From Cryptosporangium phraense (GTDB taxonomy: Bacteria; Actinomycetota; Actinomycetes; Mycobacteriales; Cryptosporangiaceae): a stretch of 64,000 nt of DNA. Below, piece by piece: positions 58,331-64,000 of the stretch (the stretch's first letter is position 1; the number at the start of each line of letters is the position of its first letter). The stretch spans positions 158,376 to 222,375 of the forward strand of contig NZ_VIRS01000013.1 in the NCBI RefSeq assembly GCF_006912135.1. Direction: 5' to 3'. Both the position numbers and the translations under genes were made by a program. Below the pieces are notes generated by a model. It ran no database searches. It was not told the origin of the DNA and worked only from the letters and a program-made list of their open reading frames with translations.

Positions 58331-61006
58331 TCATCCGGGGGATCCGACGCGTAGGACGTCGCCCAGGCGGTGGGTGTGCCGGGCGGCCGCTTCCGCCGCC
58401 ACCACCGCCACCAACGCACCCAGCAGCACGACGACCGCGGTGCCGAGCAGCCACCACGGCACCACGGTGGGCGGGTCGCCGGCCTGGCCCGTCAACGTGC
58501 GCAACGCGAGCGCGTCGAACGTCAGCCTCACCAGAAGCAGGCCCAGCAGGGGCCCGCAGACCGCGGCCACCAGCAGCGGGGGCAGCAGTTCGGCCGCGGC
58601 GACGCGCTGCGCGTCGCGTGGCCGCAGACCCAGCGTGCGCAGCCGGGCCAGCGTCGTCCAGCGCTCGGGAGCGCTCGCGGCCGCGCTGAGTGCGAACCCG
58701 AGCAGGCCCAGCACCAGGAGGGCTCCCGCGGCGGCCCGGTCGAGCGTCACCAGGCCGGCGTTGAGCGGCGCGGTCCGCAGGTCGTGGACGACGTCGGCGC
58801 GGACGAAAGTCCGGCCCCCGACGGCCGCGCCGACGACCGCGCGGGCCGCGCCGGGGCCGTTGACCCACACGGTGTTGGGGACGAACGGCCGGCCGGGCCC
58901 GGCGTCGATCATGATCAGGTCGGGGGCGTCACCCACGTCCGGCGCGACGCCGACGGCCTCGAGCTCGAGCGCCGGAGCGGCGCCACGGAGCAGGCGCATC
59001 GACATGCCCGGCCGGAGGCTGCCGTCGTGGGAGCGGACCAGCACCGGGATCCGGTTCCCGGACGGCCGGAGCCGGGCGAGTTGCGGCGCGTCCGGCAGCG
59101 GGTTGTGCGCCAGCAGACTCTCGAGCCGGGCGGCCTGGACGGTCATCAGGCTCGGCGTGACCGCCTGACCGTCGGCGATGACGCTGACCGTGTCCTCGAC
59201 CTGGGCGGCGGCGACCTGCGTCACCCCGGGCGCGGCGGCGATCTGCCCGACCGGCGTCGCCGCTCCGGCGGGTAGGTCCAGCCGGGCGTCGGCGCCGACC
59301 GTGCGCCAGGAACCGTCGGTCATGCCGTGCGACGCGGTGGTCTGCAACGTGGCGGCGAACGCGGCCAGCGCGACCGTGGTGGTCAGGGCCAGCAGCGGCA
59401 GCGCCCGGCCGGCGGTCGCGCCGGCCCGGGCGGCCCCGAAGACGGCCAGCGCGCGCCGGGAGCGCAGCGCCTGACGCAGCGCCAGCCGGATACCGGCGGG
59501 CACCAGCCGCAGCAGCAGGAGCGCCCCGGCGACGACGCCGAGCGTCGGCGCGCTCGCCGGGAGGGCCGAGTCGCCCACCCCCCGCTGACGCAGCGCGACC
59601 AGGGCCGCGGCCGCCGCGGCCAGCACCGCGACGTCGATCGCCGTCCGGCGCAGCTGCCGGGTGCGTTGCTGCCAGCCCCGGGCCGACCGGTTGGCCGGCC
59701 GCCGCCGGTCACTCGTCGCCCGGGCCGCGGTGAGCGTGCCGAAGACCGGGCCGGCCACGACCGCGCACAGCACCACCCACGGCGCCCACCGCAGCGCCGC
59801 CCCACCGGCCAGCAGCCCCGACAGGGCCAGCCCGGCCAGGAAAGCAGGCACCGCCACCAGCACCGACTCGACCACCAGCTCGGTGGCGACGTCCGGCAGC
59901 CCGGCGCCCCGCCGCCGGGCGGTGATCAGCGCACCGGCGCGGCGACGGCCCAGCAGGTCGGCGGCGAGCAGCAGCACCAGCGCGGCCCCGGCCAGCACGG
60001 CGATCACCAGCACCGACGCGCTCGCGTAGGCGGCGTCGACCTGCTCCCGGACGTGGCCCAGCACACCGTCGAGCTGGGTGTTCCACTTCAGCGACGTGTC
60101 GCGCTGCGCCGACGAGCCGGACGAGGCCTTGAGCGCCACCACGGTCGCCGCCAGCCGCTGGGCCGACTCCCAGGTCAGCCGGTCGGGGTCGGCCTGGTAC
60201 CAGACCGTGCGCACGAGCTGGTCGGGCAGCAGCGCGAGCCGGCCGTCGGGCAGGGACTCGGCCGACAGCATGCCCCCGAGCCGGGTGCTGCCCGCACCGT
60301 CCAGACCGGTCGCCGGACGCAGCAGCCAGGGCACGACCTGCCAGGCCGGATCCTTCGGATCCACCGGCCGGAAGATGCCGCTGACCAGGACGTTGTACGG
60401 GTTCCGCTGGTCGTCCTCGACCGGGACGTGGTCACCCGGACGCACCTTCAGCGCGGCCGCGTCGGCCTCCGACAGGCCCACCTGCGCTTCCCACGGCGGT
60501 CCGGCGTCCGGCGTCTCGACGGTCCCGGCGACGGTTCCCCGGGGCGCGCGGCCGGCGACCCAGGTGACGTCCGGGCCGCCGCGGTCGGTCTGGACGTAGT
60601 CGAGCTGGAAGCGCCGCTGGATGCTGCCGTCGGTGACCAGCAGCGAGACGCTCGTGGCGGTGAGCACCGGCGCCCCCAGCGCGGCGCGCAGCTCGGGGTC
60701 GAGCGCGTCCTTGGCCTGTCCGCGGAAGTCGTCGACGTCGGTCGCGAGCTTGTCGTTGCGGATGCGACCGCCGTAGTTGCCGTAGTCGTCGGGCCAGCGC
60801 GACTCGACCTGGACGGCGGCGTCGGGCCCGGCCCGGCGGATCGCGTCCTGGGCGGCGTCGTCGGCGGTGGCGCCCATCAGCGGCGGCACCGCCGCCGCGA
60901 GCATCGTGACGACCAGGACCACGCCGGCGACCAGCGTCAGCGGTCCGGCGTCGGCCCGGGCCCGCCCGCGAACGCTCGGCCAGTGCACCGCCGGAAGCCG
61001 AATCAC
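58331..61006 (-). CDS. Large FtsX-type ABC transporter permease
   Basis: 891 residues from GTG 61006, which overlaps the stop of the next permease (GTGA). Two FtsX-like halves: N-terminal helix (LTLVAGVVLVVTMLAAAVPPL), extracytoplasmic domain to about 330, a block of helices about 340-520, another extracytoplasmic domain, and three C-terminal helices (AGALLVLGLLGFALSAAAS, LLVAAVCGPLLGLLLV, LGTAVVVLLGALVAVVAAE). The layout resembles YknZ/LolC-like exporters with doubled domains. The ATPase is expected beyond the window on the same strand. Confidence 0.88.
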   Translation of the reverse strand: MIRLPAVHWPSVRGRARADAGPLTLVAGVVLVVTMLAAAVPPLMGATADDAAQDAIRRAGPDAAVQVESRWPDDYGNYGGRIRNDKLATDVDDFRGQAKDALDPELRAALGAPVLTATSVSLLVTDGSIQRRFQLDYVQTDRGGPDVTWVAGRAPRGTVAGTVETPDAGPPWEAQVGLSEADAAALKVRPGDHVPVEDDQRNPYNVLVSGIFRPVDPKDPAWQVVPWLLRPATGLDGAGSTRLGGMLSAESLPDGRLALLPDQLVRTVWYQADPDRLTWESAQRLAATVVALKASSGSSAQRDTSLKWNTQLDGVLGHVREQVDAAYASASVLVIAVLAGAALVLLLAADLLGRRRAGALITARRRGAGLPDVATELVVESVLVAVPAFLAGLALSGLLAGGAALRWAPWVVLCAVVAGPVFGTLTAARATSDRRRPANRSARGWQQRTRQLRRTAIDVAVLAAAAAALVALRQRGVGDSALPASAPTLGVVAGALLLLRLVPAGIRLALRQALRSRRALAVFGAARAGATAGRALPLLALTTTVALAAFAATLQTTASHGMTDGSWRTVGADARLDLPAGAATPVGQIAAAPGVTQVAAAQVEDTVSVIADGQAVTPSLMTVQAARLESLLAHNPLPDAPQLARLRPSGNRIPVLVRSHDGSLRPGMSMRLLRGAAPALELEAVGVAPDVGDAPDLIMIDAGPGRPFVPNTVWVNGPGAARAVVGAAVGGRTFVRADVVHDLRTAPLNAGLVTLDRAAAGALLVLGLLGFALSAAASAPERWTTLARLRTLGLRPRDAQRVAAAELLPPLLVAAVCGPLLGLLLVRLTFDALALRTLTGQAGDPPTVVPWWLLGTAVVVLLGALVAVVAAEAAARHTHRLGDVLRVGSPG

Positions 61007-64000
61007 GACGCCACCCGCAGATGCGCCGCATCGGCCCGGCGGGCCTGGATCGAGACCACCGCGGCGACCGCCAGCCCCCCACCCACGACCAGCGCGGCGA
61101 GCAGCGCCGACCCGGTCGCCCAGGGCCACGCGGTCGTGGCCGGTGGCACCGCGACCGCCCCGGTGTCGGACCGCACCAGCAGCGGCGCGACGGCCCAGTT
61201 GGCCGCCGCCCCGACGACCGCCCCCAGGGCCAGGAGCGGCAGCAGGACGGCCGCGTGCTCGGCGAGCAGCATGAGACGCAGATCCCGCCGGGACACCCCC
61301 AGCCCCCGCAGCCGGGCCACCTCGAGCGCGCGTTGCCGCACGTCGTAGACCACGTGCAGCACGACCCCTCCCAACAGCAGCAGCACCGACGCCGTGACCA
61401 GGATCCGGAACATCGCCGGGAGAGACGCGCGCAACGGCCCGTTGGTCAGCCGGGCCGTCTCGCCGGACCTGGTCGTGACCTCACCGAGGTGCAGCGCGTC
61501 CACCGTGGACCCGGCCCGCGGATGCCCGACCCACCACGCGGTCACCGGCGAGGTGAACTCGCCCCGGACGGCCAGCGCCCGGGTCAGCGTGTCCACGTCG
61601 GCCAGTGCCCCGGGCGCGCCCGGGGCCGACGGGATCGTCGGCACGACGTCCTTGACGACCCCGACGATCGCCGTCGATCCGAAGCCCAGGCTGAGCACGG
61701 AGCCCCGGTGCGCGCTCACGTCCCGGGCGAAGCGCGTCGAGACCACGAGCGGCACCGGCCCCGGATCGGGGAAGGCCGTGGCGACCAGCGTCCGGCTCAG
61801 CGCGAGCGGGTCGGAGAACCCCACGTCGGCGCTGACGTGCAGGCGGTCGCCGGACGCGCTGACGACCCGCCGGGACGTCTGCCCGGACAGCGGCGCGGCC
61901 GCGCGGAGACTCCACTGGGCCGGGAACGTCGCCGGCACGGTCAGGACCACGTCGACGTGGGCGTTGATCACCTCCCACGACGTGCTGGTGACCGGGATCG
62001 ACACGGCCACGAGCCGCAAGCCGTCCGCCGGCACGCAGCCGGGCACCGGATGCGGACGGCCGTCGAGCTCGATCGGCGGCCCGCTGCACGCGGTACGCAG
62101 CCCGGTGGCGTCCTGCAGGAGCAGTTCCGGGGTCACGACGATGGACCCGCCACCGGTCGCCGTGCCGGTGAGCGTCAGGGTCGCCGACCGCGGCAGCACC
62201 GGGCCGGTCACCGTCGACGTCGGGGCGGCCGGCCGGGCCACGTCGGACCAGCGGTCGTCGCTGCGCCCGCGCAGCAGGCGGCCGGCCTGCCGGGTGTCGA
62301 GAGCCACCAGCTGCGGGGCCGAGCTCCCCTCGCCGAGGTACTGGCCGACGGCCACGTTGTGCTCCACGACCGGGGTGATCGTCCCGCCGGTGGCCGCGCC
62401 GACCTGGACGCCCTGCCCGGCCGTCGGCGGCTTGGCCAGCGCGATCGCCAGGTCGGTGCCGACCGCCAGGTCGGCCTGGTCGCGCTGGGACGCGGCCCAG
62501 GTGGCGCCGAACGCGGTGCCGAACGTGGCGGCCGCGCAAGCCAGGCCGATGAGCAGCGCGGCCGCGACCGCCTGGGGCCGCCGTGCGGCCTGGTGGGCGG
62601 CCAGCGGCCAGACGAGTCCGCGGGCCCGGGTCGCGAACCGCTCGGCCCGAGCCAGCGCGAGCGGCAGCAGCCGCAGGACGATCGCGATGCTCGCGGCCAG
62701 GATCAGCGCCGGGGCCAGCACCCGGACGACGTCGGCCCGCGAGCCGCCAGCCGCCGGTTGGGCCCGCAGCTGCCACCAGCCGACGGCGGCCAGCGCACAC
62801 AGCAGCACGTCGACGCCGGAGCGGGCGAGCAGTTCGCGGCGGGACCGGCGGTCGCCGCTGTCCGGAACCCGCCGCACGGCCAGCCCGACGTGCAGGACCG
62901 CGAGCGCCAGCGCACCGCTGACCACGGCCACGACCTGGGCCGGCGTCACGATCGGACGGCTGGTGAGCCCGGCGTCGGCGAGCGGCGACAAGTGGGTGAG
63001 CGTCGAGTGCAGTGCGGTCGACGCCGGGATCGACACCGCCGCCGCGAGCACCGCGAGCACGACCGCCTCGACCGCGGCCAGGAGCGCGAACTGCCCGCGG
63101 TCGAGGCCCAGCGCGCTGAGCAGGGCCCGTTCGTCGGTGCGTTCGCTGGTGGCCAGCCGCCCGGCCAGCGCGAGCGCGATCGCGGTGAGCACGACGCCGA
63201 TCAGCGCGAACGCCAGCACCGAACTGGCGATGAGCTCCTGCTGCCTGCGGGCGTCGAGGAGCGTGTCCGGGATCGGCGAGGTGACCCGGTCGAACTCGAC
63301 GCGGTCGCCGAGTTTTCCGGAGAGCATGCGGTCCGCGCCGAGCAGCGAGGACGTCAACCGGTCGAGGCCGGGGCCGGTCGGCGCGGACAGGTCCGGACGG
63401 GCGGTGACCTCGAGCCGGTCGAGCGCCGAGCCGCCGGCCAGCAGGTCGTCCAGCGTGACCAGGAACGGTCCGTACGCGTTGACCTGGGAAGCGTAGGCCA
63501 GGTCGGCCGGGTGCGGATCGAAGCCGGCTCCGCCCAGCGGGTCCCGGTCCCAGCCGGCACCGGCCTCCGGACGCACCAGCCCGACGACGACCACGTCGAC
63601 CGCCGGGGCGGGCGCCCGCCCCACCTGCGCGCCGAGATGCACCCGGCTGCCGACCGTCAGCCCGAGCAGGCGGGCGGTGCTGTCGAACAGCACGGTCTCC
63701 AGCGGTCGGGCCGTGGCCCGCGGCCAGCGCCCGGCCCGCAGGGTCGCCACCGCGGGCAGGTTCTCGACGCCGGACAGGTAGGCCTCGGCCAGCAGGCCGC
63801 GGTCGTCGTCGCTGGCCATCGGCAGCTTGTGCATCGGGGACGACGCCCGGGTGGCGGTCGTCGCGGCGAACGGTGCGGTCGCGTCCAGGAGGACGCGCCG
63901 GGTGTCGGCCGCGACCGGCCGGGCGTCGGCGGCCGCGATCTTCACCGTGTAGGCGGTGGCCTGCACCTGGTCCGGACGCAGCCGGGACGCCGCGACCTCG
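61003..64000 (-). CDS. Large FtsX-type ABC transporter permease, N-terminus outside window
   Basis: At least 999 residues are visible and the frame is open to the window edge; an internal ATG at 63966 is not the likely start because no membrane helix would precede the large extracytoplasmic domain. FtsX blocks: helices near SSVLAFALIGVVLTAIALALA, a long central membrane stretch, a second extracytoplasmic domain, then VTASVLLLLGGVVLHVVYDV followed by RALEVARLRGLGVSRRDLRL, the typical FtsX cytoplasmic loop, and two final helices. Translationally coupled to the permease downstream; the pair probably forms one exporter heterodimer. Confidence 0.88.
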   Translation of the reverse strand, partial: EVAASRLRPDQVQATAYTVKIAAADARPVAADTRRVLLDATAPFAATTATRASSPMHKLPMASDDDRGLLAEAYLSGVENLPAVATLRAGRWPRATARPLETVLFDSTARLLGLTVGSRVHLGAQVGRAPAPAVDVVVVGLVRPEAGAGWDRDPLGGAGFDPHPADLAYASQVNAYGPFLVTLDDLLAGGSALDRLEVTARPDLSAPTGPGLDRLTSSLLGADRMLSGKLGDRVEFDRVTSPIPDTLLDARRQQELIASSVLAFALIGVVLTAIALALAGRLATSERTDERALLSALGLDRGQFALLAAVEAVVLAVLAAAVSIPASTALHSTLTHLSPLADAGLTSRPIVTPAQVVAVVSGALALAVLHVGLAVRRVPDSGDRRSRRELLARSGVDVLLCALAAVGWWQLRAQPAAGGSRADVVRVLAPALILAASIAIVLRLLPLALARAERFATRARGLVWPLAAHQAARRPQAVAAALLIGLACAAATFGTAFGATWAASQRDQADLAVGTDLAIALAKPPTAGQGVQVGAATGGTITPVVEHNVAVGQYLGEGSSAPQLVALDTRQAGRLLRGRSDDRWSDVARPAAPTSTVTGPVLPRSATLTLTGTATGGGSIVVTPELLLQDATGLRTACSGPPIELDGRPHPVPGCVPADGLRLVAVSIPVTSTSWEVINAHVDVVLTVPATFPAQWSLRAAAPLSGQTSRRVVSASGDRLHVSADVGFSDPLALSRTLVATAFPDPGPVPLVVSTRFARDVSAHRGSVLSLGFGSTAIVGVVKDVVPTIPSAPGAPGALADVDTLTRALAVRGEFTSPVTAWWVGHPRAGSTVDALHLGEVTTRSGETARLTNGPLRASLPAMFRILVTASVLLLLGGVVLHVVYDVRQRALEVARLRGLGVSRRDLRLMLLAEHAAVLLPLLALGAVVGAAANWAVAPLLVRSDTGAVAVPPATTAWPWATGSALLAALVVGGGLAVAAVVSIQARRADAAHLRVAS

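Overview
The window is very GC-rich DNA with GTG/TTG starts, GTGA/ATGA stop-start overlaps and long spurious antisense frames. Gene families (LAL-type LuxR regulators, PucR and MEDS proteins, DUF574 methyltransferase, DUF2267, SigB/F-like sigma factor, CGNR zinc finger) point to an actinomycete chromosome, probably a soil actinobacterium of the Cryptosporangium/Micromonospora/Streptomyces type; the genus cannot be fixed from sequence alone. About 57 protein genes are packed with almost no spare room. No gap exceeds about 215 bases, and I saw no tRNA, rRNA, CRISPR array, insertion sequence or phage gene.

Layout. 1-8652 (+): one translationally coupled catabolic operon: dipeptide/oligopeptide-type ABC importer (binding protein cut by the window start, two permeases, two ATPases), aldehyde dehydrogenase, SDR, M20 metallopeptidase and a P1-family Ntn amidohydrolase. 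8619-9598: divergent TetR / antibiotic-biosynthesis-monooxygenase pair with twin palindromic operators. 9606-12137 (-): MprAB-like two-component system and a small secreted protein. 12269-13305 (-): GAF-LuxR regulator broken into two ORFs by an ATGA junction. 13395-16971 (+): hemerythrin-like protein, SnoaL-like protein, HSL-type esterase, MFS exporter. 16980-19906: thiamine-type binding lipoprotein divergent from a ThDP-dependent pyruvate oxidase. 19913-29723: four large LAL-family genes in alternating orientation, two canonical (- strand) and two with a missing or altered ATPase (+ strand).

29878-33743: small hydrolase and regulator/SDR pairs (XRE-MmyB with SDR; CGNR with SDR), each with a palindrome between the divergent genes. 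33745-37955 (-): operon of SDR, ECF sigma factor with SnoaL-like tail, small cupin-like protein, DHA2 MFS transporter and PEP-mutase/ICL-like enzyme. 38116-48060: apparent general-stress neighbourhood: membrane proteins, SRPBCC protein, zinc alcohol dehydrogenase, DUF2267 protein, GH13 (trehalose synthase-like) enzyme in an operon with a SigB/F-like sigma factor, PucR-MEDS sensory pair, DUF1345 protein and STAS antagonist. Two promoters in it match the SigB/F consensus (GTTT-N14/15-GGGTAG).

48224-51509: DUF574 methyltransferase and a membrane GGDEF-EAL protein whose 3' end runs 147 bases into the antisense of the next gene. 51363-57434: two-component system divergent from a MacAB-like exporter operon (PG-binding-type adaptor, ATPase, permease, lipoprotein); the lipoprotein carries a duplicated cysteine module, and the kinase sensor also has two cysteine pairs. 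57458-57489 is a strong hairpin terminator. 57495-64000 (-): alpha/beta hydrolase, then two very large FtsX-type ABC permeases, the second cut by the window end.

Recurring signals: at least five genes, four of them regulators, have a TAnnnT -10 hexamer ending 6-7 bases before the start codon, which implies leaderless mRNAs.
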